DNA of 64,000 nucleotides from Rhodocyclaceae bacterium (lineage in GTDB: Bacteria > Pseudomonadota > Gammaproteobacteria > Burkholderiales > Rhodocyclaceae). Shown in pieces: positions 9,795-18,299 of the stretch (positions are counted from its first letter, which is position 1; each line of letters opens with the position of its first letter). The notes under the pieces are model-generated. The model searched no databases and was not told where the DNA came from. It worked only from the letters and a program-made list of their open reading frames with translations. A program made the translations under genes and the position numbers. The stretch is from NCBI GenBank assembly GCA_016704145.1, contig JADJAS010000001.1, positions 1 to 64,000 of the forward strand. The letters are read 5' to 3'.

Positions 9795-11893
9795 GCCGCC
9801 TCCAGATCCGACCCGCGACTGACTTGGAACAACGGTAGCGTCACCACGATCCTGGTCCCCACGTTTAAAACGCTATCGACGGCCACCTCGCCTCCCAGTT
9901 CGCGGATGTACTGGAAACTTTCGAAGGCGCCGATGCCCATGCCGGCCTGCTTGGTGGTCTGGAAGGGCTTGAACAGCCGTTCGCGCACGAATTCCGTCGT
10001 CATGCCACGTCCCGTGTCGCCCACTTCCACCCGCGCCTGACCGGCATCCTTGTCCACTTTAACCCAAACCCTGCCGTCATGATCGGTGGCGTCCAGCGAA
10101 TTCTGCACCAGGTGGCCGAATACCCGCTCCAGGCGTTCCTCGTCGCCGCGCACGGCCACCGCCGCGACGACCTCGACCTCGACCTCGCGCCCGGTCTGCC
10201 GCTTGGTCGCCCGCACCCGCTCGAACAGCCGTACCAGTTCCACGCCGAAACTGGCACTGGCCGGCGCCGCGCCTTCGCGCAATTGCAACATCAGGCGGCG
10301 CATGCGCTCCACCGAGTTCTCGACCGTCATCAGCATGTCCTGCTGGAACTCCGGATTATCCTTGTGCCGCTCGGCGTTCTTGAGCATCAGCGACAGCTGC
10401 GAGACGATGTTCTTCAGGTCGTGCACCACGAAAGCCGACATGCGGTTGAAGGCCTCGAACTTGCGCGCCTCGAGCAGGGCCTCGGTCGCCAGCATCTGCG
10501 CCAGGAAGCCGGCGGCCTGGCTGCCGGCGGTGCGCAGCAGGTCATTGACTTCCCAATTGACGTCGACCTGGGTACGCGAACTGCCCAGCACCACCACCCC
10601 GGTGAGTTCATGGCCGACCATCAGCGGCACCACCAGCCAGGCGTTGTCCATCTCCGACAGCCAGGCCGGCAGTTCCAGCGACTCGTAGCGGCTGGGCAGG
10701 CTGCGGAATTCCTCGAGATTGATCACCCAGCCGCTGCGGACGAGAAAGCCGCACAGCGAGGATTCCCGGGATTCCAGGACCGGCGATTCCGGCATGTTCC
10801 AGCGTGCGAACTGCCGGTAGCCCTGGCGCGTGCCGTCCCACAGCCACAAGCTGCCGCCGGGACTCTCGACCATGTCGGCCAGCGTGCGGATCACCTGCTC
10901 GCCCAGTGCCTGGGGTGCGTTCTGCGCCGACAGGGCCCGTGTCACCTTCAGCCACTCCTCGCGGTAATCGTAGCGGTAACGGAAGAAATGCTTGCCGACC
11001 AGCACCCGCAGCTTGGCCCGCATGGCACCGGAGAACGCCAGCACCGCCAGGCCGAGCAGCGCGGCGAAAGCCAGGGCGAACTGGAACGCCCGCCCCCATT
11101 CGCCGCCGAAAAAGCGCACGTAATAGCCGACCGCCGCCATGAACAGCAAGTAGGCGCCGACGGCAAGCAGCCCGGTGGTATGCATCACCACCTTGCGCGA
11201 CAGCCGCACCCGGCGCGCCCAGTCGCGGCTGCGCGCCGAGGACAGCCAGATCAGCGGCACCACCAGCGCATGGACGAGCCCGCGGATGCCCAACGCGTCG
11301 GCGTCGAGCTTGCCGAACAGCATGGCGTCGGAATGAACGTACAGGTCGAACAGAAAGGCGCCCGCCAGCCCGAGACAGAGCGGCTTGATGTTCCAGCGTG
11401 AATCGGCGGCGACGTTGCGCAACAACTGTTCGAGCAGGAACAGGCCGATCACCGCCAGCAGCAGCGGATGGAACGTCATCCATTTGATCGGCACGGCCAG
11501 CGCCACGCCACTGGCCAGCAAGCCCTGCACCACGAAACCGGCCACCACCACGAGAGCAATGACCGCCGCCACCCAGCGGAAGCCACCCTGCCCGCCCTCT
11601 CGCGGAATCTCGCCCGGGCGCAGCACCACCAAAACGAAAGCGTACCAGGCACCGTAGCGCAGAATGTCGGCCTCGACGGCAATGGCATAGAGGCCGATGC
11701 TGCCGGTCATGCCATAACCCCACGCCAGCAGGCTCCAGACGACGGTGAACACCACGGCGGCCAGCATCACCGCATTCGGCAGGCCGCGAGGCCCGGTGCG
11801 CGCCACCGGTGCGAGATAGATGGCCAGCAAGGTGTACGCCGCGGCGGCAAAGCCGTAACTCCAGACCGTCAGGGTGCCGAGGTCGCCCTCCAT
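9791..11893 (-). CDS. prsK: XrtA/PEP-CTERM system membrane histidine kinase PrsK
   Basis: 700 residues. The N-terminal part has eight or more hydrophobic helices (to about residue 300), followed by a GAF-like region (SLWLWDGTRQGYRQFARWN onward), a dimerisation helix with His491 in FVVHDLKN, and an HATPase domain with NSLDATD (N box), GDTGRGM and GMGIGAF (G boxes). It phosphorylates PrsR encoded four bases downstream in overlap. The ATG at 11893 is taken because the first helix follows directly; the frame is open further upstream but there lies inside epsB in another frame. The sensed signal is unknown. Confidence 0.94.
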
Positions 11894-11934
11894 ATCGTCC
11901 GCGCGGGGGTGTGACGAGTGAACCCGGGCCGCCG

Positions 11935-13317
11935 CTAGCGGGCGCCCTTGGCCATCAGCACGACGCCGACGGTCTCGAACAGCACCACCAGGTCGAGCAT
12001 CAGCGAGTGGTTCTTGACGTAGTACAGGTCGTACTGGAGCTTTTCGGCGGAATCCTCCACCGAGGCGCCATAGTGATAGCGCACCTGCGCCCAGCCAGTG
12101 ACGCCGGGCTTGACGCTGTGGCGAACCGAATAGAAAGGTATCTGCTTGGTCAATTGATCGACGAAGAACGGCCGTTCGGGCCGGGGCCCGACGAGACTCA
12201 TGTCGCCGGACAGGATGCTGAACAGTTGCGGCAGTTCGTCGATCCGCGTCTTGCGCATGATCCGCCCGACCCGGGTGACGCGGTCGTCCTTGGCCGTCGC
12301 CCAACGCGGCGTGCCGTCCTTCTCGGCGTCGGTGCGCATGCTGCGGAACTTGACGACGTTGAACAGGCGGCCGTGCAGGCCGACGCGCTCCTGGCGGTAA
12401 AGGATAGGGAAACCGCTTTCGATGACGATGGCCGCGGCGGCCAGCAACATCACCGGTGCGGCCAGAACCAGCAGGATCAACGCGCAGAGGATGTCAAAAA
12501 TCTGCTTGACGACGGTGCGCAGCCCGCCCTGCGAAAAGCCGTCGCCGAAGATCAGCCAGCCGGCGTAAAGGGCATCCAAACGAATCTGGCCCAGCGTCTG
12601 CTCGAAATAGCTGGCCAGGTCGTAGACGCGGATGCCCCGCAGCTTGCAGTCAAGCAGTTCGCGCAGGGGAATCGCCCCGCCGCGCCGCTCGGTGACCGCC
12701 ACGACGATCTCGTTGGCCTTCAGGCGATGCACCACATCCATCAGCGCGCCGTCGCGCGGCGTCACCTTGCCTTCCGGCACCTTGGCGACGCGTTCCGCCG
12801 GGCTGGGGAAGAAACCGACGATCTCCACCAGGTCGTCCTGCTTGTCCAGGGCTTCCTTGACCATGGCGGCCCGCTCGCCGATGCCATAGACCAGCACGCG
12901 GTCGCGCGGAATCGGCCGGTTGCGCGCGTGCGCCATGCGCACGCGGTTGGTCAGCACGCCGAACAGGCCGATCATAGCGGCGATTTCGAGAAATTCCCGG
13001 CTGACGTCGGTGATTTGCAGCACGGCGAAGGCCAAGGCGGCGATGGGAATCGCCAGATGCAGCGACAGCACCGCCCGCGCCCGGCTGTCGTACAGCGTCC
13101 GGTAGTGGATGCGCTGGTAGAGCCCGAGCCAGGCGTTGATCGGCAGCATGATCAGGGACAGCAGGAGGGCATACCCCAACACTAGCTTCAGATCGACGGG
13201 CAAGCCGGCGCCGACCCACTTCACCGCCGTGACGATGACGATGACGATGAAGGAAAAGTCGGCCAGGACCTCGATCAAGGTCCGCCAGTGGATCCAGAAA
13301 CTGAGCTGCCGGGGCAT
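11935..13317 (-). CDS. epsB: EpsB-type polyprenyl-phosphate sugar-1-phosphate transferase, XrtA-associated
   Basis: 460-residue initiating enzyme that loads the first sugar phosphate onto undecaprenyl phosphate at the inner membrane. Four N-terminal membrane helices, a cytosolic CoA-binding-like domain (VLVYGIGERAAMV), a fifth membrane segment (FDILCALILLVLAAPVML), then the bacterial sugar transferase domain with KFRSMRTDAEKDG, RKTRIDELPQL, DMSLVGPRPERP and KPGVTGWAQV. Belongs to the TIGR family of sugar transferases tied to PEP-CTERM/EpsH1 systems. It has its own sigma-54 element about 60 bp upstream, so it can be transcribed separately from the decarboxylase gene before it. Confidence 0.95.
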   Translation of the reverse strand: MPRQLSFWIHWRTLIEVLADFSFIVIVIVTAVKWVGAGLPVDLKLVLGYALLLSLIMLPINAWLGLYQRIHYRTLYDSRARAVLSLHLAIPIAALAFAVLQITDVSREFLEIAAMIGLFGVLTNRVRMAHARNRPIPRDRVLVYGIGERAAMVKEALDKQDDLVEIVGFFPSPAERVAKVPEGKVTPRDGALMDVVHRLKANEIVVAVTERRGGAIPLRELLDCKLRGIRVYDLASYFEQTLGQIRLDALYAGWLIFGDGFSQGGLRTVVKQIFDILCALILLVLAAPVMLLAAAAIVIESGFPILYRQERVGLHGRLFNVVKFRSMRTDAEKDGTPRWATAKDDRVTRVGRIMRKTRIDELPQLFSILSGDMSLVGPRPERPFFVDQLTKQIPFYSVRHSVKPGVTGWAQVRYHYGASVEDSAEKLQYDLYYVKNHSLMLDLVVLFETVGVVLMAKGAR

Positions 13318-13377
13318 CTACCGCCGCCTCACAGAATATTCTTTGGGAATTGTCGCATACATATCGGCAGCTTCCGC

Positions 13378-13393
13378 CGCAACTTCAGTGCCA
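13378..13393 (-). promoter_or_regulatory. Sigma-54 (-24/-12) promoter of epsB
   Basis: The minus strand reads TGGCACTGAAGTTGCG: TGGCAC and TTGC are exact matches to TGGCACG-N4-TTGCW and the GG/GC spacing is 10 bp. It is placed in the 119-bp gap before epsB, giving a predicted 5' leader of about 50 bases. Best candidate target of PrsR besides the PEP-CTERM gene. Confidence 0.68.
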
Positions 13394-13436
13394 ATTCCCT
13401 CGCCGGCGAGCCACCGCACCGCAGGCAAGTCTATGA

Positions 13437-14678
13437 TTAGACGAGCACTTCGACCACCGGGGGATGCCCGAGAAATGCCTGCGGACTGGCGCTGGCGCCA
13501 TAGGCGCCCGACTGGAAGACGACCACCAGGTCGCCCGGCTCGGCCTTGGCCAGTTCCATCTTGTCCGCCAATATATCCAGCGGCGTGCAGAGCGGGCCAA
13601 CGACCGAAACGCTCTCCCGGTCGGCGGCATCCATCCGGTTGCCGATCGCCACGGGGTAGTTCTTGCGGATCACCTGCCCGAAGTTGCCCGACGCCGACAA
13701 GTGGTGATTCAGTCCGCCATCGGTCACCAGGAACACCTGGCCGCGCGACACCTTGCGGTCGACGACGCGGGTGACATAGATGCCCGCCTCGCCGACCAGA
13801 TAGCGACCAAGTTCGATGACGATCGACGCTTCCGGCATGTCGGTGCCGATGCTTGCCGCCAGTTCGGCCAGGTTGGCGCCGATCGGCGCCAGGTCCAGCC
13901 GCTGTTCGCCCGGGAAATACGGAATGCCGAAGCCGCCGCCCAGATTCAGGAAGCGCACTGGCGACGGCGCGTCCGCCATGAACCGGCGTGCCGCCGCGAC
14001 TGACTTTTGCTGGGCCTCGACGATCGCCTCGGCCTTCAGGTTCTGCGACCCGGCGAACAGGTGGAAACCCTCGAAAGCCAGACCCTGCCGGCCGATTTCG
14101 GCGAGCGCCTCCGGCACCAGTTCGGCATCGATGCCGAACTGCTTCGGCCCGCCGCCCATCTTCATGCCGGATGATTTCAACTCGAAATCCGGGTTTACCC
14201 GCACCGCCACCCGTGCCGGCAGCCCCAGTTCCCGCGCAATCGTCGCCAATTCGCCGATCTCCCGGAACGACTCGACATTGACCAGAATGCCCGCCGCCAC
14301 CGCCTGCCGAAGCTCGCCGACACTCTTGCCCGGCCCGGCGAAGCTGACCTCACGTGGATCGGCGCCGGCGTCCAGGGCGACTTTCAGTTCGCCACCCGAA
14401 GCCACGTCGATGCCATCGACCAGCCCGGCCATGTGCCCGACCAGCGCCGGCATCGGGTTCGCCTTCATCGCGTAGTGCAACTTCACCGACGCCGGCAGCA
14501 CGGCCCGCAACTCCTCGACCCGGCGGCTCAGCAAACTGCGGTCATAGGCGTAGAACGGCGTGCGACCGACGCGGGCAGCGAGGCGGGAGAGCGGCTGGCC
14601 CCCCACCGACATCTCGCCAGCCAAAACCGCGAACTGGTTCGTCGGTGCGTGAGCGGGAGCGGATTTCTCAGCGCTCAT
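13437..14678 (-). CDS. PLP-dependent decarboxylase, exosortase A system-associated
   Basis: 413-residue fold-type III decarboxylase of the ornithine/diaminopimelate decarboxylase superfamily. The PLP Lys is in LHYAMKANP, with the glycine-rich phosphate loop LNLGGGFGIPY, the substrate-side SVVGPLCTPLD and a terminal GAYGASAS. It matches the exosortase-associated decarboxylase family that accompanies the acyl ligase and ACP. The ATG at 14678 overlaps the ligase stop by 11 bp. The substrate amino acid is unknown; it is not expected to make lysine for the cell because the family is tied to EPS loci. Confidence 0.92.
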   Translation of the reverse strand: MSAEKSAPAHAPTNQFAVLAGEMSVGGQPLSRLAARVGRTPFYAYDRSLLSRRVEELRAVLPASVKLHYAMKANPMPALVGHMAGLVDGIDVASGGELKVALDAGADPREVSFAGPGKSVGELRQAVAAGILVNVESFREIGELATIARELGLPARVAVRVNPDFELKSSGMKMGGGPKQFGIDAELVPEALAEIGRQGLAFEGFHLFAGSQNLKAEAIVEAQQKSVAAARRFMADAPSPVRFLNLGGGFGIPYFPGEQRLDLAPIGANLAELAASIGTDMPEASIVIELGRYLVGEAGIYVTRVVDRKVSRGQVFLVTDGGLNHHLSASGNFGQVIRKNYPVAIGNRMDAADRESVSVVGPLCTPLDILADKMELAKAEPGDLVVVFQSGAYGASASPQAFLGHPPVVEVLV

Positions 14679-16266
14679 GGGCTTCCTTCCATTCCGTTGA
14701 CAACGATTTCCGGTCGATCTTACCGTTCGGGTTGCGCGGCAGCGGGCCGTCGCGCACTTGGAAGCCAGCCGGCACCATGTACGCCGGCATGCGGGCCTTG
14801 CACTCGGCCAACAGGGCTTCGACATCGACCCGCCCATCCGGGGGCGCGGTGACGATGACCTGGATCGCCTGGCCGAGCGTCGGGTGATCGACGCCAAACG
14901 CCACGCATTCGCCGACCAGCTTCGTCGCGTACAGGATTTCCTCCACCTCGGTGGGGCTGACGCGATAGCCGGACGTCTTCATCATCTCGTCGCGCCGGCC
15001 GACGAAATAGAGGAAGCCCTCGTCGTCCATGCGCACGGTATCGCCCGAATACACCGCCAACTCCGGCAGCACCAGCCCCGCTTCCCGCCCGGGCGCATGC
15101 GGCGGCAGCGGCTTGTAGCGCTCGGCGGTTTTTTCGGGATCGTTCCAGTAGCCCATGCCGACCAGCGCGCCGCGATGCACCAGTTCGCCCGGTTCGTTGG
15201 GCGCGCAAGGCGTGCCGTCCTCGCGCAGCACCAGGATTTCGGCATTGGGGATGGCCCTGCCGATGGAATCGGGCCGGCGATCGACTTCCTCCGGCGGCAG
15301 GAAGGTGGAGCGGAAAGCTTCAGTCAGGCCGTACATCAGGTAGGGCCTCGTCTTCGGCAGGCGCTGGCGCAGCGCCGCCAGCGTTTCGCCCGGCATGCGG
15401 CCGCCGGTATTGGCGAAATAGCGCAAATGCTCGGTGATCGAGTTCGGCCATTCCAGCTGCGCTAGCTGGATGTAGAGCGGCGGCACGGCCGTCAGCCCGG
15501 TCACCTTCTCGCGTTCCAGCGCCTTCAGCACATCGCGCGGCAACAGGTAGTTGAGCAGCACCACGCGGGCGCCGGCATGGAATGCCGTGGTCAACTGGCT
15601 GAAACCGGCGTCGAACGACAGCGGCAGTGCCGCCAGCAGCGTGTCGGTCGCGCGGTTCTCCAAATATGAGGCCACGCTCTTGGCGCCGGCCACCATGTTG
15701 CGATGGGACAACACCACGCCTTTCGGCTTGCCCGTGCTGCCGGAGGTGTAGAGGATCGCCACCATGTCGTCGTCGATGACCCGGTGGCCCGGCCGCGGCG
15801 GCGAGGCCAGCAGTTCGCTCCAGCGGCGGTAGCCCATGCCGCCCGCCGCCGGCAATGGTTGCTCGGAATCCAGCACCACCACCTGCCGCAAGTCATGGCA
15901 GGCGGCCAATACCGGCGCCAGCAGCGCCAGGCGGTCGGCCGAAGTAACGAGCACCCGGACGTTGCAGTCGCGCAGGATGTAACCGACCTGCTCGGGCTTG
16001 AGCAAAGGATTGAGCGGCACGAACACGCCGCCCGCCGCCGGCGCGCCGAAGCTGGCGACCACCGTCTCGAAGCGCTTCTCGAGGTAGATGGCGACGCGCT
16101 CGGCGCGTTGCAGGCCGAGTTCGACGAGGCCGGCGGCGAAACCGGCGACCGCGTCGTGCAACTCGCCATAGTTCAGCGAAAGCTTGCCGTGGGTCAGCGC
16201 CGGCGCCAGCGCGTCGCGCTCGGCGGCAAGAGTAATCAGTTCGGGAAGGAGGTAGGCGTCGCGCAT
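14668..16266 (-). CDS. Acyl-CoA/ACP ligase (AMP-forming), exosortase A system-associated
   Basis: 532-residue ANL-superfamily adenylating enzyme. Motifs in order: ILYTSGSTGKPKGVV (P-loop), YLMYGLTEAFRSTFL (A5), YSGDTVRMDDEGF (A7), FVGRRDEMMKTSGYRV (A8) and NPNGKIDRK with the catalytic Lys (A10). It would activate a carboxylic acid and load it onto the acyl carrier protein encoded divergently at 16370. The start at 16266 (MRDAYLLPELI) matches the usual family N terminus; an upstream in-frame GTG would add twenty unlikely residues. Part of the exosortase-associated set with decarboxylase, ACP and two hydrolases. Confidence 0.92.
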   Translation of the reverse strand: MRDAYLLPELITLAAERDALAPALTHGKLSLNYGELHDAVAGFAAGLVELGLQRAERVAIYLEKRFETVVASFGAPAAGGVFVPLNPLLKPEQVGYILRDCNVRVLVTSADRLALLAPVLAACHDLRQVVVLDSEQPLPAAGGMGYRRWSELLASPPRPGHRVIDDDMVAILYTSGSTGKPKGVVLSHRNMVAGAKSVASYLENRATDTLLAALPLSFDAGFSQLTTAFHAGARVVLLNYLLPRDVLKALEREKVTGLTAVPPLYIQLAQLEWPNSITEHLRYFANTGGRMPGETLAALRQRLPKTRPYLMYGLTEAFRSTFLPPEEVDRRPDSIGRAIPNAEILVLREDGTPCAPNEPGELVHRGALVGMGYWNDPEKTAERYKPLPPHAPGREAGLVLPELAVYSGDTVRMDDEGFLYFVGRRDEMMKTSGYRVSPTEVEEILYATKLVGECVAFGVDHPTLGQAIQVIVTAPPDGRVDVEALLAECKARMPAYMVPAGFQVRDGPLPRNPNGKIDRKSLSTEWKEAHER

Positions 16267-16327
16267 CTCGAAATTCGGCCAACAATGACAAAAGCCAGTA
16301 TCGCATAGCCAAGGCGGCCGTTTCACC

Positions 16328-16333
16328 TATAAT
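16328..16333 (+). promoter_or_regulatory. Candidate -10 box for the ACP operon
   Basis: A perfect TATAAT 37 bp before the TTG start of the acyl carrier protein, in the 103-bp gap between divergently transcribed ligase and ACP genes. No convincing -35 hexamer is visible at 16-18 bp, so the promoter may be activator-dependent. Confidence 0.4.
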
Positions 16334-16369
16334 CGCCCTCGTTTCGGCCCAACCCGACCGGAGTGCCCG

Positions 16370-16621
16370 TTGAATATCCTGCAAGAAGTGCTATCCCTGC
16401 TCGACGAAATCCTCAGCCTCAATGGCCGGGCGGCAACATTCACCAAGGACACCGCGCTGCTCGGTGCCATCCCCGAACTGGATTCCATGGCGGTCGTCGG
16501 ACTGATCACCGGCATGGAAGAGCGTTTCGGCTTCATCGCCGACGACGACGAGATCGACGGCTCCACCTTCGCCACCGTCGGTTCGCTGCTCGACTTCGTG
16601 GAAGGCAAGCTGGCCGGCTGA
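16370..16621 (+). CDS. Acyl carrier protein, exosortase A system-associated
   Basis: 83-residue acidic four-helix carrier protein. The phosphopantetheine attachment Ser is in ELDSMAVVGL. The TTG start at 16370 has CGGAG seven bases upstream. It would receive the acyl group from the divergently encoded ligase. Two alpha/beta hydrolases and an asparagine-synthase-like enzyme follow closely, so the acyl-ACP is probably the substrate of an off-loading or amide-forming step (inference). Confidence 0.9.
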   Translation: MNILQEVLSLLDEILSLNGRAATFTKDTALLGAIPELDSMAVVGLITGMEERFGFIADDDEIDGSTFATVGSLLDFVEGKLAG

Positions 16622-16638
16622 TCCGCCCGGCCGTGCCG

Positions 16639-17454
16639 ATGGCGCCCGAAGCTTTTTTCCTGCCGGTCGCCGGCGGACAGCGCTTCTGCTTGTACCACCC
16701 TCCGGCCGCCGCCGGCCAAGCGCGCGGCGCGATGCTGTATCTCCACCCCTTCGCCGAGGAAATGAACAAGTCGCGGCGCATGGCGGCCCTGCTGGCGCGC
16801 CGACTGGCGACACAAGGCCATGCCGTGTTGCAGGTCGATCTGCACGGCTGCGGCGACAGCGCCGGCGATTTCGGCGATGCCACCTGGGCAAGCTGGCTTC
16901 ACGACGTACGGGCCGCCCGCGACTGGCTGCGCCAGCGCTGCGATGCGCCGCTATGGCTGTGGGGGCTGCGGGCCGGCGGCCTGCTCGCGGTCGACGCCGC
17001 GCGCTCGATCGAAGAACCGGCCAATTTCCTGTTCTGGCAGCCGGCCGTGTCGGGCCAACAACACTTGCAGCAGTTCCTGCGGCTCAAGGTCGCCGGCGAA
17101 ATGCTTGGTGGCGAGTCCAAGGGCGCGATGGCCGCGATCCGGCGGCAACTCGACGAAAGTCAGTCGCCGGAGATCGCCGGCTACCGCTTGAATCCGGAAC
17201 TCGCGCGCGGCCTGGAAGCCGCCGAACTCACGCCGCCGGCCCAACCGGGGCACGTCGTCTGGCTGGAACTGTCCACGCGCGACGACGCCACTTTGCCGCC
17301 CGCATCGGTCAAGCGCATCGAACAATGGCAGGCCGCCGGCCATGACGTGGCGGCGCAAATCGTCCAGGGGCCGGCTTTCTGGCAGACCACCGACATCGAG
17401 GAAGCACCCGCCTTGATCGACGCCAGCATCGCGGCGCTGGCGGCTCGGGCATGA
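16639..17454 (+). CDS. Hydrolase 2, exosortase A system-associated (alpha/beta fold)
   Basis: 271-residue alpha/beta hydrolase. The early strand-loop MLYLHPFAEEMNKSRR and the VDLHGCGDSAGDF block are characteristic of the exosortase-associated hydrolase 2 family. The usual nucleophile elbow GxSxG reads WGLRAGG here, so the Ser is absent at that position; this is a family trait as far as I recall and suggests a non-classical role such as acyl transfer or binding. Start at ATG 16639 (a GTG two codons earlier is possible). It ends overlapping hydrolase 1 by four bases. Confidence 0.88.
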   Translation: MAPEAFFLPVAGGQRFCLYHPPAAAGQARGAMLYLHPFAEEMNKSRRMAALLARRLATQGHAVLQVDLHGCGDSAGDFGDATWASWLHDVRAARDWLRQRCDAPLWLWGLRAGGLLAVDAARSIEEPANFLFWQPAVSGQQHLQQFLRLKVAGEMLGGESKGAMAAIRRQLDESQSPEIAGYRLNPELARGLEAAELTPPAQPGHVVWLELSTRDDATLPPASVKRIEQWQAAGHDVAAQIVQGPAFWQTTDIEEAPALIDASIAALAARA

Positions 17455-18299
17455 GCTTCAGCGAACACGCCCTCACCTTCGACTGCGCCGGCGAGACCCT
17501 CGTCGGCATCCTCGCCCGCCCGGCAGCGGACGCGGCGGCGACCGGCGTCGTCATCGTCGTCGGCGGACCGCAGACCCGCGTCGGCAGCCACCGCCAGTTC
17601 GTCCTGCTGGCCCGCGCCCTCGCCGCCGCCGGCTATCCGGCGCTGCGCTTCGATGTCCGTGGCATGGGCGACAGCGGCGGCGCGCAGCGCGACTTCGAAG
17701 CCATCGCGCTCGATATCGGCGCCGCCATCGACGCGCTCCGGCAAGCCTGCCCCGGCGTCGCCAAGATCGTGCTCTGGGGCCTGTGCGACGCCGCGTCGGC
17801 CTCGCTGCTCCATGTCGAAGCCACGCGCGACCCGCGCATCGCCGGCCTGTGCCTGCTCAATCCCTGGGTGCGCTCCGAGGCGTCGCTGGCGAAAACGCAG
17901 GTCAAGCACTACTACGGCCAGCGGCTATTGCAGGCGGAATTCTGGCGCAAGCTGCTGAGCGGCCGGCTGAACATCGTCAAGTCGATCGCCGAATTCGCCG
18001 GCAAGCTTGCCGGGGCATCGTCCGGAACCGGCGCCTCGCCACGGCTGACTTTCCAGGACCGCATGGCGGCGGGCTGGCGCGCCTTTCCCGGCCCGATACT
18101 GCTGATCCTCAGCGGCGACGACTACACCGCCAAGGAATTCCTCGAATATGCGTCGAGCAATGCAGACTGGCACGGCCTGCTCGATCGGCCAGGCCTGTCC
18201 CGTCTCGACATGCCGGCGGCCGACCACACATTTTCGTCACAGGAATGGCGCAAAACCGTGGAAAATGCCTGTCTCGACTGGCTGGAAAAACATGACTAA
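17451..18299 (+). CDS. Hydrolase 1, exosortase A system-associated (alpha/beta fold)
   Basis: 282-residue alpha/beta hydrolase. It contains VIVVGGPQTRVGSHRQF, a strand-turn RFDVRGMGDSGG and the elbow LWGLCDAASAS, where Cys stands at the nucleophile position of GxCxA rather than Ser. A late His in PAADHTFSS would be the catalytic base. It belongs to the family found beside the exosortase-associated ligase, decarboxylase and ACP. ATGA-type overlap with hydrolase 2 and 8-bp overlap with the downstream asparagine-synthase-like gene indicate tight co-translation. Confidence 0.9.
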   Translation: MSFSEHALTFDCAGETLVGILARPAADAAATGVVIVVGGPQTRVGSHRQFVLLARALAAAGYPALRFDVRGMGDSGGAQRDFEAIALDIGAAIDALRQACPGVAKIVLWGLCDAASASLLHVEATRDPRIAGLCLLNPWVRSEASLAKTQVKHYYGQRLLQAEFWRKLLSGRLNIVKSIAEFAGKLAGASSGTGASPRLTFQDRMAAGWRAFPGPILLILSGDDYTAKEFLEYASSNADWHGLLDRPGLSRLDMPAADHTFSSQEWRKTVENACLDWLEKHD